Below, in pieces: positions 38,474 through 51,400 of a stretch of DNA of 64,000 bases (the stretch's first letter is position 1; every line of letters begins with the position of its first letter). A program made the position numbers and the translations under genes. This DNA is from Azolla caroliniana (taxonomy: Eukaryota > Polypodiophyta). The stretch spans positions 19,158,001 to 19,222,000 of the forward strand of contig JBHGNT010000010.1 in NCBI GenBank assembly GCA_043228905.1. The letters run 5' to 3'. Under the pieces are notes generated by a model. The model searched no databases, was not told where the DNA came from, and saw only the letters and a list, made by a program, of their open reading frames with translations.

Positions 38474-41400
38474 TTAATTGCAATCAGAGCAAAAACACAA
38501 TTGTTTTGAAGAAAAAACATAGCTTGCCTTATTAGGAGCTACATCTCTAACTTCCCATATGTCTGGATTCTGAATCTTGCCACTCAGTGCATCTTCAGCA
38601 CGCTGTTTATGACATAATGTCAAAAAATTTAGGGCTTTCTGATGTAGACACTCTATTATACAGAAAGTTAAGGTTTTTTATTTACATTATGGTTTCTTTG
38701 AAAAATAATCACGGTTTCCATCATGTAGGTTGAGAAATCTATTATGCACTCATCATTTCTAGCATTGGGCAACACAAAAACCACAATATCCCCAACTTTG
38801 GGATATTTACAAGAATACTCGTTAAGTTTCCAAAACATTACAGGAATACCCTTTGCCCTATATTGATAAACTTTACCCAACAAATTAGGGGAAATGTTAC
38901 TTTGATGTTTTCCCCCTTTAGACAAACATGTCAAGCTGCAATTGAACACAAGATAATTATAGCAATTAACAATCATTATAGAAATGACCACCCAAAAATT
39001 AAATTCCCATTTTCCATATGAAACACATGAAGAATAAGCTGTAAATGAAAAACCTTAATAATATCCTTCACGGTTTCATGTGCTCGCATAAAACAGTAGC
39101 AATGCACTCTGGGCATCGTTCCATTCCATCTTGTTTTCGAAAGTAGGCCAGAGAAAACATCTAAACACAAAGGTTTTGCATGTCAGTCAATCACAATACA
39201 CAAGGCCTTGAAGTTTCAGGTATGCATATTATTTCTTGGAAGCAAATTGCAAAAATAATTATGCTTTTTATGTGCATCAGAAATTCAGAAACTTATGCTG
39301 GCTGAGTTTAACATGAACTATTTTCGCTTCTTTTCATCTTTATTTTAGATTTTGTTCATTTTCATTTCTCGAACAAGCAAATAATGCTATACGAGATGTA
39401 TCGTTTTGTTCACATTGGCCTCCCTTTGGAGACATTAATAGAGTTCTTATTGGTAAGTAAATGGTGTATCAACAATAATCCCTTATTATTATAAAATTCA
39501 CCCAAACTATTTTTTAAGATATGATTATAAACCTACTATTAAAATATTCATGAATTGCGAGCTCAACTTTGACCCAAGCATATATATATAGGAAATTTTG
39601 CAAATATATATATATAGATAAAATAGATAACCAAATTTAGGTTGTTCTCCCTATATTTTCTTGGAATACTCGTACAAGGAAAATCTTGTATTGACATACT
39701 CATTTGCCTTCTTATTACAAAATTCACCCAAATTATTTTTGTAGCTATGATTATGTACCTACTCTTAAAATATTCATTTATTGGTCAGCTTTGACCCAAG
39801 CATATATAGGAAATTTTGCAAATAAGTAAGCATAATTTGTGAATAGATAACCGAATTTAGGTTGCTCTCCCTATATTTTCTTGGCATACTCTTACCAAGG
39901 AAATCCAAAGCTGAAGCCGGTAGGTTCATCACTATATGATCTGCATGTTTCCAAGGTTTCTCCTCTACCGGTTCAATCACCCGTGCCAAATTTGTGTTTG
40001 ATGTCCTTTTTGTTTCCTTGCTCTCATCTGAATATGATAAAAGAACATTCTTAATTCAGCTAAATTCAACTTTCCCAAAGTCGTGCTTTTTACGATACTA
40101 TATATATACACTATTTTGCTCTTGTAATACATTGTTACATTACCCAAGGGAAACATAAATGTTAAGTGAAACCCCACAAGTTTTGATTAACTAAGATACA
40201 ACACACACATAGAGAACCAAAGTTTGGATAATTGTAACCATTAATTATCATATGAGAAACCATCCATCCTTTCTAGCCTCCCAAAATGTGACAAAATAGA
40301 CCATGAGTCTGAGGAATAATAAAATTTCATACATAAAAAAAAATCTTATCACTTCTAGTTTGTTCATAATCACATTGACACTACCTATTAATGAAAGGAT
40401 AGAATAAAGTGCACTGAACCATGAATGAACAAACTAATTATTGAAAAAACCTTCTTTACTCATTTCTACCACACCTTACTTTACCTGCCGGTTCAGTGAG
40501 AGCTGATTCTGTTGAATATTCTTGATTCTTCACATCTACTTCTGATGTCTTGGAGGATGGTTCATTGTCACAAACTGTCATAATTTTTCGCATGAACTCT
40601 CTTGCGTCCATATTGTAAATATGAACTTTTTTGCTTACTTTGTTAATTCGTGCATTTATTTCAAGATACTTGACACTTGTAGGATTTAAATCATTTGCAT
40701 ATACAGTGCAACCCTTCTGTGCAGCTGGAATAGCAAAAGGGCCGATTCCTGCAAACATGTCACATATGACTTCCTTTGCCTTGAACTGAGCAACCAGTCG
40801 TATGTGCTCTTGTTCGAGCCTTGAATTCCAATATACTAAGCCATAATCTAACCGGAAAATAGCACCATGTTGTTTTACTTCAGTAACAAGATTTCTATCC
40901 CCTGCTAGAACTTCAAATGTCGGAACTCTATATTCATTTGATATTGTGCCCACTTTGTTTAGTATTGTTGTTATTTGCTTGTTTTTCTGGCAAAAGCAGA
41001 ATAAAACCTTTTGGTTCGAGTTTGTAACAAGTTTTTTTAATGATACAGGGAAAAGTCAGAGATGAAGACCTTACCTCAAGAATAACTGCAGCAATCAATT
41101 TTTTATACGGAATCATCTCATCGCGTATGTTTAGATGTGCAATATGGCCTGTAAACAAGAAAAAACATATTACCAAAATAATCCCTCATATTTGGCAGTC
41201 TTACACAAATAAAGTCAGCAACATTAACAAGAGTCTCTATGTCTGGTTCAGTCCTCGGTAACACCACCTAAGGATGGATAAAGCAGACATTGCAATTGAC
41301 AAAAGGGTGTCAGCAACAAGTTCAAACTACAAATAATAGACACCACAATTTTACATCTTTCGGTGTTTTAAAAACCTTTACATGCATAGATTTCAACATA

Positions 41401-43667
41401 AGTTTCCCCTTACTGCCATCAATTTGATCAAACCCTTACCTAATCAACTTGTTATGCTGTATCCTAATTAGGATTATTAGATGATATTCTAACAGGTTCA
41501 ACAAAGATGTCAAACACAATGAAATACCAGGGTTTCTGCAGTACCTACCAACTGTCTCAAAAGAAGATGGTACCTCACTTCCATCCGGTAACAGCACCTT
41601 CAAAATATGATCTACAAAAAAAATGGAATCTCATGTTAATTACTAATCTGGTGCTTCAAAAATAGCTGAACATGATTTTTTTGACATCCTAAATTTGAAC
41701 GTCAAAAATAATGTTGATTGTTTCTTATTTGCATTTCAATGTGGTATAAAACTTTTGACAGATATAGAAAACATTAAATTACCATTTGATGTAAAGCATA
41801 TGATGGGTTTAGTTCTTATTTATGAAATCTATGGTGTAAAAAAATCCTATCATTAATCTGTGACCAACTCTCTATCAAAAGTATTGCTTTTCAACGATTC
41901 TTAGGAGAGTAACCATGAAATAAGAACAAGAAATGTGTTTTTCTAATATTGCCTTTAGATTGTATTCCCATATGAAACCCAAAGGTTGTTGAAAACCTAA
42001 GAAAGGGAGTAAGAAATATTAGGAAACAAAGTTACCGCTGTAACTTAATAGACAATGGAGCCTAATTGCCAATTTGATCCTGATATAACTTGGATATTCA
42101 ACATAACGAGTTCAACAAATTAAGCATAACATCAAACTTCGTGATCTAATGTTAAGCACACAGAGTATCTGTGTACACTGTAACTTCAACATAACGCAAT
42201 CCAGTTTAATGGAATTATGCAAAAATCAATGAAAATAAGCAAAGGTCAATGGCCTACAGTAAAATATGAAAGTAATTGCTTACCAGCAGGCCAATAGTCA
42301 TATCCTAATACAACTTGATGTGGCACCACCTCAACTTCAGTAAGAGACCTCAACGAAGCCAATTTATCTCCTGGAACCTGAGAGAGACCTAAATAGCATA
42401 TGGATCACATTTTATTGACAGTAAGATCAATGCAAAATTTTTAAAACTCTGATACTTACTTGGATCAGTGATTTTCTCAGATAAAATGACAAGTCGTATA
42501 CTGGGATCAGCTGGATCGGGCACAATATGCCTTACTCGAGGCATGTTAAATACATACCTAAAAACATTATATACATCAACATGAGTATTTGAATTTTGAC
42601 CTATAATAAGTCATTCTAACAAAATGCAATTATAGGCTTATTGAAGATAGACTTGTGCAGATAAACAAGCTTCAAAACATGTAATGCATGCTTGGGAAAA
42701 GAGAGAATGCTATACAGGGCATCCAATTTCAACTGTAGATGCAGGACATATATTGTAGCATGCCTAAACGTACCAATGATATAGACTGTATTAAGCCAGT
42801 AAATCCCTAAAAAAAGAGTCTGTGTGCATTAAATACGAAGAAACTATTGAAAGTGGACATAGATAGTAATAAGAAAAAATGCATATAAAAATAGTCTGAT
42901 TGAATTCACAAAAAAAACTATGCAAAAATATGCAAGTGCATTCACAAAAAACTATTGAAACTAAGCCAAAAAACACTCACAAAGGCAGACCAAGTGCATC
43001 CACAAATAAACTGAATGTAAGGAAAAAACACACACCACCATTGTCTAAGTCATTTTCCTACAGGATTTTCATTCACAAAAAACCATAGAAAATAGTCTGA
43101 GAGATTCTATAGAAATATTTTGAAAATGAGTCTGCGTAGATTTTTTAAGACAAAAAAATTCAAGAACAGCCAACTGTACTAACCCAGATAACAGCTTAGA
43201 AACATGTCCAGAATGCTGTTTCGGCACTCGAAGCGCGAGAAGATCATATGGAACATCGAGCTTTGACTTATCGATGATTATACAATTTCCTTCGGCCGTC
43301 CTTTCCTCGTAGAAAAAGCTCTCTCTGTTTTCCTTGACACACTTCATGCTTTCAGGAGATCCCCAGTTCTTCTTCGTGTGATTACTGTTATTACAACTAC
43401 CGCAAGTAGAAGTGAGCCTTCTTTGGAGCAAGATGTGAAGAAGAGGAATCTGGGACACAAAGAGGGAAAAAGAAACAGAGCATAATAAGATCAAGTGTCA
43501 TCAGGACAAACAATTGGGGTTTCTAATCTCTGATCTTTTGAGCTGATTACTACCTGATGGTGTTGGTGGAGCTGCTGCTGATGATGATGATGATGACGAT
43601 GATGAAGGAGAGTGAAGCTTCTGAAGCCTTGAGTGGAGTGTGAGAGTAGGAACATGTTCTTATACAT
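38474..43667 (-). CDS. TRM5: tRNA (guanine37-N1)-methyltransferase TRM5, 10 exons, 529 aa
   Basis: Exons 43667-43554, 43449-43184, 42557-42460, 42388-42284, 41611-41549, 41148-41075, 40986-40485, 40027-39896, 39160-39054 and 38602-38474 join in frame. The enzyme uses S-adenosylmethionine to make m1G37 next to the anticodon, which prevents frameshifting. Hallmarks visible are [20 protein letters not shown] (~250-269), [16 protein letters not shown] (~286-301), the SAM-binding [15 protein letters not shown] (~315-329), YANDLNP (~336-342) and the [14 protein letters not shown] motif in exon 8. [11 protein letters not shown] precedes an atypical C-terminus. The first ~55 residues are rich in Arg, Ser and His (a His run in exon 1) and lack acidic residues, which suggests an organelle transit peptide; a cytosolic form could start further in. 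A 90-bp-range insert rich in Glu, Ser and Thr follows the SAM domain. Confidence 0.95.
39481..39906 (-). repeat. Tandem duplication across the TRM5 exon 8 / intron 8 junction
   Basis: The stretch 39707-39906 includes the last ~11 bases of exon 8 and its splice donor. It is repeated at 39481-39685, with shared blocks such as TTTGACCCAAGCATATATA, GGAAATTTTGCAAAT and CTCCCTATATTTTCTTGG. In the intronic copy the donor GGTAAG has lost a base and reads TTGTACG, so it should not be used. Confidence 0.88.
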
Positions 43668-44055
43668 CCCCTGTTTCCAAACAAAACAAATTAACAAAAA
43701 AAAAACCAAAACTTTAGAGATGTGTGTATGTTTGAAGCCATGATCATTGATGACAATGATCAATCTCAACTCACTCAATCATTCATATATAGAGATTTTA
43801 GACCCACTTTACTCTCCCACTCTCCTCCCGGCTCGAGTTAAGTTTCTTCTGTCTCTGGGTTCTTGTCTTTAAAACTTGGCTCGTACTGCCTGTGTTTTCC
43901 TCTTTTCTCAACTAGCAATTTGTGGGGGGTGGATAACCCCCTGCGAAACATTTGGACTACTTCGGTGTTTAGGGTTTTAGGGTATTCGCATTCGATGCTT
44001 TTACTCGAGCGTTGTGAGCATGAGATTTAATCGCATCATCAAAAGCCAGATAAGG
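43668..44055. other. TRM5 promoter region and flank
   Basis: Upstream of the TRM5 ATG. No gene and no clear regulatory element beyond CT-rich leader-like sequence near 43800-43860. Confidence 0.35.
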
Positions 44056-44063
44056 GCTACATG

Positions 44064-44657
44064 TAGCAATGGGCCCGGTTTCAACTTAGACCGAACCGAA
44101 CCATTAAGCCATGGTTTAAAGGTTTATAAGTTCCAAAATAATTAAATGGTTTGGTTTGGTTTTAATTATTAATAAACGATTCGGTTTGGTTTTGAAACTG
44201 GGGTTTATCGGTTTATAAGTTTAAGTGGTTTGGTTTAAAGGTTTATAGGTTTTTAGGCAAACTTTGTTTATCCCTTAAATGTTTATGTAATTTAATGTTT
44301 TTTATTGATTTAATTCACTTAACTTAAATGTTTATTTAATCTAATGGTTTAATTAATTCTTATTTAATTATTTAATTATTTAAACATAAATGTTTATTTA
44401 ATTTAGTGTTTTTTTTAAATTTATTTTTTTAATTAGTTTGGCTTAAATGTGGTTATGTTTAAACTTTTTATTAAATGGCTCGGTTTGGTTTCAACTTTTC
44501 CCTAAATAGTTTGGTTTACCTCTTCTTAAATGGTTTGGTTTAATGGCTTGAAAGTTCATAGACGGTTTGGTTTGGTTTTTGTTTTTATATAAATGGTTTG
44601 GTTTAGTTCGGTTTGCTTTCAAGGCAAAGAAACCAAACCGAACCGGGCCCTTCGCTA
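44064..44657. mobile_element. hAT-type MITE with 8-bp target-site duplication
   Basis: A 594-bp element flanked by perfect 8-bp direct repeats GCTACATG (44056-44063 and 44658-44665). The termini are inverted repeats: TAGCAATGGGCCCGGTT on the left and, as reverse complement on the right, TAGCGAAGGGCCCGGTT. TAG(N)G-type ends plus an 8-bp duplication are the signature of the hAT superfamily. There is no transposase. The inside is mostly variants of GGTTTGGTTT and (A)AACCGAACC, partly self-complementary. The perfect target duplication suggests a fairly recent insertion, about 0.4 kb upstream of TRM5. Confidence 0.9.
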
Positions 44658-44665
44658 GCTACATG

Positions 44666-45890
44666 TGGCTCTGTTTGTCCATTGCATTGTGTTATGACGC
44701 AAGATTTCAAGACCTTCAAGTGATAAAAAGTGACCCCCAAAAAAACAAAAAATACAACTATGTGACATGTCTCAAGAGGATTAGTTAAAGCATGCCTAAA
44801 GACTACTTTGTGTGTACTGGGTTGTGGACAATGGCAATGCATTGGAGATCATGCGAGTCAAGGCTAACATATGTGAAGGAGTCGAGAGGGTAGATTGACT
44901 TAAACATGAGGTAGGAGGTGAATCAAGCTTATGTGAGATCAAACTCTCTTTGTCGCATGGGACCTCATGGCAACTTGTAATATGGATACCTATCATTTGG
45001 ATGCAAGGTTATCCGTGCATTGCTACCAGGACTTCAACTTATGACACTAGCTTCTCTTGTGCATATTTCACCTCACACTGTCCCCCTCTTTTATGGTGGC
45101 CATGTGTTTATGCACTATTTTAAATCGTGGGTGTTAGGGGCCTCACATGTACTGATATGGAATGAATGTAGGCTTCCTAGCATTGTGATTGACCTCAATC
45201 AAGGGAATGAATTTGGGTAAGAGGGTTCTATTATTGCATGAAATCTTCTTAATTTTATTAATTATCATCTAATTTTATCGGAGATGGAATATTGGGTATG
45301 CATGAACTATAATGCCACGTTACATGCACAGAGTTGTAGTTGTATGAATTTTTTTGTTCTATTATCGAATATGCAAATTGAATGATTATAGAATCTACAT
45401 TGGAAGTGTTTGTATCCAACTAAGATACAACAACGACGATTTCGATGTAATTTGATTGAAGATAATGTTTTATAGCATAAATTTTATGTTTAGTTAAAGT
45501 CATGTTTCATCATCATGTATACCATATGTTTGATCTGTGGCTGCAAAAAAGGGTAGTTAAGAAGCCCTAATGGATGGGGATGTAACGATGTTGAATGAAC
45601 TCCAATTGCATGAATTTGAACATAGGAAGTGCAAAAAATGTATATTTTGTTTGATTCTTTACCATAAAACCTTTTACAATAGCAATTGATCTATTGATCC
45701 CCCACTTTATCTCATATTGAGATTGATAATCGATTGATCACCCATTCAAGAATGCTAACAAAAATTATTTGTCAAGCATTCAATCTCCTCACATAGAATA
45801 CCTATAGCTTGCATTATTAGAACAATGACCAATCTGAATGTCACAATGATCTATTTCATTCAAATGATCATAAGTTTGACATCCACTAGA
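44666..45890. other. Intergenic, nothing recognised
   Basis: Unique AT-rich sequence with short open frames below 80 aa only. Confidence 0.45.
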
Positions 45891-46515
45891 AGAAAGAATG
45901 ATGAGGGTGTTGGGGGTTGAAGTATCTTTTCATTAGGCGCTAAAGCATCCTTTCATTACGGGACGAGAACAATTGACTCATTCCGTTTTTTGTAGGTATA
46001 GAACTCAGGCGATGAATGGCAAGATGGTTGATGTGCAAAATGAAGTTGATTTATTTTCGAAAGGATGAGTGAGGATGTTGTCCATGGTTGAAATAGAATT
46101 TCATGAGGGGATGAGGACAACTTATTCGTTTTGTTTGTTATCTATACATGAATTTGGTGGAAAATGGCGAGATGGTCAATGTGGAATTTTTTTGAAGCAG
46201 ATTTATTTATTTTTAGTTTCTAGAACAATGAGTGAAGATGGTAGTGGAGGCAAAAGCAAATTTTCATGAGGGTTTGAGGAGAGTGGATTCATTCTGTTTT
46301 GTGTATGTACAGGAAATTACTGAAAATGGGGAGGTACAAGACTTTGGCCTTAATCGACGGGATGGTGGATGTGGAAAATGAAGCGGATTTTTTATTTGAT
46401 AAGGATGAGTGAGGATGGAGTCAGGGGTTGAAGCATGTCATTGTGAGGGGATGAGGAGAGTAGGCTCGTTCTGTTTGTGTAGGTACAATAATTTGGTGAT
46501 AGTTGGTGTGATGTG
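45891..46515. repeat. Minisatellite copy 2, inverted relative of the 10.8-12.3 kb array
   Basis: Blocks ATGAGGGGATGAGGA, GGCGAGATGGTNNATGTGG, AAATGAAGCAGATTT and GGATGAGTGAGGATG recur about every 150-190 bp (for example near 46019, 46167 and 46358). They are the reverse complement of the blocks in the array at 10.8-12.3 kb. Units here are more diverged and carry repeated TTTTGTGTAGGTACAGG-like strings. The array runs directly into a PPR pseudogene. Confidence 0.82.
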
Positions 46516-46559
46516 TGATGTTTGACGTGGAAAACAAATATCATCCCTTTTGTAATCTT

Positions 46560-47460
46560 CCTACCGACTTACAAAGAACAACTCTTCGAACTATGAAGAT
46601 TGACATAGTATGTTGTTTGGAAAGAAGAAATGAAATTGGTATGGATGTGGCATGCGTTTTGTTAGTTGAGGAACAAGTATTGTTTGAGGAGCTACATGCT
46701 CAGAGTAGTGTTTCATGGACTACTCTTGCTAGTTTATTGCTTGAAGAAGCATGGACCTTTCTGTTTCCTCTGACACTCATTGTAGTAGAGAACTAGTAAT
46801 TTAACATGGTATGTTCATCTGGATATGATGAACTCTCAGATGCCGCAACGATCAAGGAATCATAGTAAAAGAAGCTATATTAGTACAACATGTTGAATTT
46901 GATGGACTTGGTGCTATGGGCTTTGGCATGGCATCAACATTACTTGTTGCTATGGGTGTTGGCATGACAACAACATTACTTAGGGAGAAGTTCATCGATT
47001 GCGGAGTTCATGTTTGCGAACCAACTTTGTTAAGATGCAGGAAATTTGGAGGATTCATAGGATTTTTGGTGCAGAAGCTGTAATGAACCTTGGAAGTAGT
47101 TGTTGCAATGACTACAATAGAAGCTCATACAGAGAAAAGAGTAGTTGGAAATGGAAGGTGTAACACACTATTTTATGAAAGCTGGAAATGGAACTCTCAT
47201 GATCATGTTAACCGGGTTGTTGAAGCATGAGATGTGTTATAGAGGCTTCTAACTACATATGTGGTTTCATTGAATGCAATGATGACATGGCATATAGGAC
47301 ATGGATGTTGGTTTATATGAGTTTGATGTGGGGGGGAAATGACCATGCCTATAACAGGTAGGGCACCATTGAATGCATTGATCACATGCTACGCAAACAG
47401 TGGTAATAGTTTTGTGGCTTGAAGTTTTTGGCAAAAATGTTGGGTGAGAATGTGGAAATA
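46560..47460 (+). pseudogene. Decayed PPR gene remnant
   Basis: Conceptual translation over several frames shows eroded PPR motifs with stops and shifts between them. Near 46620-46790 the pieces are VEEQVLFEELHAQSSVSWTT. Near 47200-47300 they are NRVVEA, a stop, then TTYVVSLNAMMTW. Near 47345-47400 they are MPITGRAPLNALITCYANSG. Each matches the usual 'VFDELP-RDVVSWNALI-GYAQ-G' pattern, spaced like PLS-type repeats. No intact frame exceeds 93 aa. It is in the same orientation as the intact PPR gene at 56.7 kb but is not a recent copy of it. Confidence 0.72.
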
Positions 47461-47899
47461 ATCTTAGACTGTATTATTTGTGGTTTTCATAGGTCGTCAT
47501 GGCTAGAGCCATTGTAATGTTGTTAGCCTAATCAGGTCGTCATGTATGTAGAATTTTATTGATGAAGCATATTTTGTTTGGAAAAAAAAAAGGTTTGACA
47601 TCCACTCATGTTATATTTCAAGCATAGCATCGTGAGTGCATTGTTAAATGACATTATCAAAAAATCACCTTGTTTTTGAGCATGTATGGGTGTGACAACG
47701 TATCATCTCAAGATATTAATGGAAAGAACATCAAGCGATGCCACGATTGGCCAAAAATATTTTGCAGTAGAAACACCGTTATTTAGAGGGACTAAAGAAA
47801 ATCACGGGCTTGGGTATGAAAGAAAATTACATAAACAATTTCAAACATTTTATCATAATTACAAGTAATCACCATAATTAGAGATAAATAGCCCTTGTT

Positions 47900-49400
47900 T
47901 TATATCTTAACAGTACGTATCATGTTATCACAACACATGTATGTTTTTCTTCTTCTAATTACAAGATACACGTGAAGCTTTTAAAATACTACAAAAATAC
48001 CTAGTAGTTTTGTATTAGAACGCTTACTACAATACTTCTCATCTTTATTTGTTTTTATCTTATTGGTTACCGCTTACAAATTTTATTGTGTACGGCCAAA
48101 TTACTTTAAGTGATTTATTAGGAGACCTCTTTAAGACAAATAATACCCCTCATTCTAAACCAAAATAAGCTTTGGCAAGCCTTTCAACTCAATGTATACA
48201 TGTTTGTTTTTTATTCTGACTAAATCTAATCACGACAAATTATTTACAAGGATATATATCACTTCAAGGTTTTTACAAACTATAAAATACCCCTAAATTT
48301 TGAGTTACGAAATGTGCTTTAGAAAAAAAACCACAATAGTTTTCAATGATCCTAATGATTCTGTTTGAGCAAATCGTTGTAAATGATTGACTAGAATACC
48401 TCTTTTAGGTATTAACAAATTACAAAAAATACCCGAATATACCCCGATGGCTTTCTACAAATGACAAAAATACCCCTAGTTTTAGTATTAAAACACCATT
48501 AAACTATTCTCTTCCTCTATATGATCTAGAACATAAACTCTATAAATGATTTATTAGATGTCTTTACGTTAAGACTTTTACAAGTTACAAAAACAACACC
48601 CAACTTTTAAAATTTTCAATTAAACTTATCTAAGTCATTATATAATCCGCTAGAATATGTCTTTAAGACATATACAAATTGCAAGAAATATATTGACTTT
48701 CAGTTTGTTCAATCGAATTAGTGGTTATAGTAAAGTTATTCAGGAGAATCCTTCTTAAAACACTTTCAAACATTACAAAAACACTCCTCAATTTAAAATT
48801 CGTTTCGATCGAGTTATGTCAATCATTTGCTCGAGTCTATCACAAATGACCAAATTCCCCTCTATTATAATCTTGCTTTTAATCAAAGTATGTGGTAAAT
48901 GGTTTACTAGGAGTGTCTCTTTGTGTGGCTGCCTCACAAATTACAAAATTCCCCTTGTTATAATTCCAATTCAGTCTATGTACTTGGTAAATTGTTTATT
49001 AGAATGGCTCTACATGGAACAACTATTTTGCCAGCCTTTTAACAAAACTACGGAGATTCCTATCCCTGGTTAGTTGCCTATATGCTTCGGCCAGATTACA
49101 ATATAATCGAAAAATTGCCAGAATGTGCCTTTGGGACATTATATGAGAATTACGAGAATATTCTCCCCCATCTAAGATTAAATGTGTCTGATGGGATGAC
49201 TTACTGTAGAAGAAGAATTACAAGCTAGAATTACAGGCGGAAGAATTACAAGCTAGAATACATGTTACTACTAATGGGTTGAGAATTGTTTTCGAGGGCT
49301 TTTACAAATTACAGAAATACCCTTCTATCCCTATTTCGGTTCGATTGAGCCACATTTTTTGCCCGCATTCCTTGAGATGTTTTCAAAATTACAGCGAATA
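47900..49400. repeat. Highly degenerate tandem array, core TTTACAAATTACAAAAATACCCCT-like
   Basis: The core (A)CAAATTACAAAAATACCCCT recurs in variants at about 47984, 48137, 48275, 48416, 48458, 48579, 48671, 48767, 48840, 48935, 49302 and 49380. Between cores are pieces like AATGATTTATTAGAATG and GTCTCTTTAAGAC. Spacing is irregular, mostly 75-150 bp. No gene is seen. The array ends just before the pyrimidine-rich leader of the RING gene. Confidence 0.75.
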
Positions 49401-49479
49401 CCCCTCTCCTACCTTTCAAATCCAAACATTTTCTCTCTGTTTATGTTAAATCCTTTCGCCTCCTTTTCCCTTTTTTTTT

Positions 49480-49642
49480 ACTTTCATCCGATTTTTTTTA
49501 TTGTAAATTGTCTTCTGTTGTTCTATTCCCATTTTCTTTCTTCATCATTTAATCTCAATCTTCTTTCTACATCAGGTTGGAGTTCTATTAATTTTTGTTC
49601 CTTCATTATATTAATTCGTTTCCCTGCATCGATTCTCGCAAG
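49480..49642 (+). promoter_or_regulatory. Possible noncoding first exon of the RING gene
   Basis: Strongly CT-rich leader-like sequence ending in CTCGCAAG before GTAAGAAG, a good splice donor at 49643. If used, intron 1 runs to an acceptor near 51400 (TTGCGTGCAG) or later and contains the 108-bp array. Transcript evidence is lacking. Confidence 0.4.
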
Positions 49643-49859
49643 GTAAGAAGTTCTTTTTGTTTAATCTCTGATTTCTATCTTATGTGCAATTCGATCTCAT
49701 TTTCTGTTATTAATCTGTCACGTGTTTTCTCTATCTTCATGTATTCTGTTGGATCCGAAGTTTTTGTGGCTGTTATTCTCTGTATAATGACCTTGAACAC
49801 GGTTAGTCTCATGGATTATAATGTATTTGTATTAATATGTGTTCTAGCTTAAAGATTTG

Positions 49860-51400
49860 TATGCAATGGTATTCATGGGGAAATTTTCCTTCATAGTGAA
49901 CAATATAGGCCTTTACAATGTCAAAAATAGGTCACGTAAGTTTCAACTTATGTGGAATAATACACAGCTTTGTATGCAATATTCATGTATAATGAACAAA
50001 AAAACCTGTCTTTATAATGACTAAAGAAGGTCACGTACTGACATATATGGATTGATCTAAAGCTCTATAGGATATTCATGTACAATGAGCAAAAATATGC
50101 CTTTCACAATGATGAAAGCATTTCGTGTAATGACCAAGAATAAGCTCCACATGCATGGATTGATCTAAAGCTCTATAGGATATTCATATACAATGAGCAA
50201 AAATATGCCTTTCACAATGATGAAAGCATTTCGTGTAATGACCAAGAATAAGTTCCACATGCATGGATTGATCTAAAGCTCTATAGGATATTCATATACA
50301 ATGAGCAAAAATATGCCTTTCACAATGATGAAACCATTTCGTGTAATGACCAAGAATAAGCTCCACATGCATGGATTGATCTAAAGCTCTCTAGGATATT
50401 CATGTACAATGAGCAAAAATATGCCTTTCACAATGATGAAACAATTTCGTGTAATGAGCAAGAATAAGCTCCACATACACCATATATGGATTAATCTACA
50501 CTCTCAGTTAAAGCATTGGACGATAAATATTCATGTATAGTGAAAAACCACACTGTATAATGACCAGAATAGGTCATGTATCAACATATGTGGATTAATC
50601 TTTTAAATCTTTGAATGCAATATTCATCTATAATGACAAAAGCAAAGCTACTTTAATGATAAAGAATCTGTGAATAATGAGCAAGAATAGGTCATATATT
50701 GAGAACATATGTGGCATTGTATACAAAATATTCATGTATAATGTTGAAGACACCTGCCTTCATAATGATTATGAAGTCTCTTGTATGATGATCAATGATA
50801 GCTTGTGTATTCGGTCGGTCTTCTAAATTAAGTCTTTGTTTGCAGTATTCATGCATAATTGCAAAAAATCTAACTTGATAATGTTGTAGATTTCTCTGCG
50901 GTATTAATGGAGGAATCTACATATATAATGAACAAAGACATTCCTTATAATGATAAAAAATCTTCCCAAATCAAGAATAGCTCATATGTTTACTATCATC
51001 ATACGTAGAGTAATCTTTGCTCTAGATCAAAGCTTTGTGTGCAATATTTCATTTATTTTTCTATGCTCTACTATACAAAGATTTGTATTTCATATCGAAG
51101 GGGTTTTTTGTTATAATTACCAAGAGTAGGGCATACAGCATGGCTTCTGGATTTATCTATGCTCTGAATTAAAGCTTTGCATGTAATATTTTAAAGGTGA
51201 AATTTGCCTATATAATGACCAAGAATAGAACTTATTTTGTTGCCTACAATATCTTTGTGTTAATTTATGTTTTAGGTTAAAGGTTCGTATGTAGTATTGA
51301 AGGAGAAGTCGTCATGTATAAGATGAATAATAGGACACATTTCATTTGCCTATAATGCATTTGGATTAATCTATGTTCTAGGTTAAAACTTTGCGTGCAG
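49860..51400. repeat. 108-bp tandem array in the presumed 5' intron of the RING gene
   Basis: Four nearly identical units start at AGCTCTATAGGATATTCAT or its variant at 50061, 50169, 50277 and 50385, a period of exactly 108 bp. Older, diverged copies with the same plan (TTCATGTATAATGA, then CAAAAATATGCCTTT, then AATGACCAAGAATAGGTCA, then TGGATTAATCTA) extend to both sides. Confidence 0.93.
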
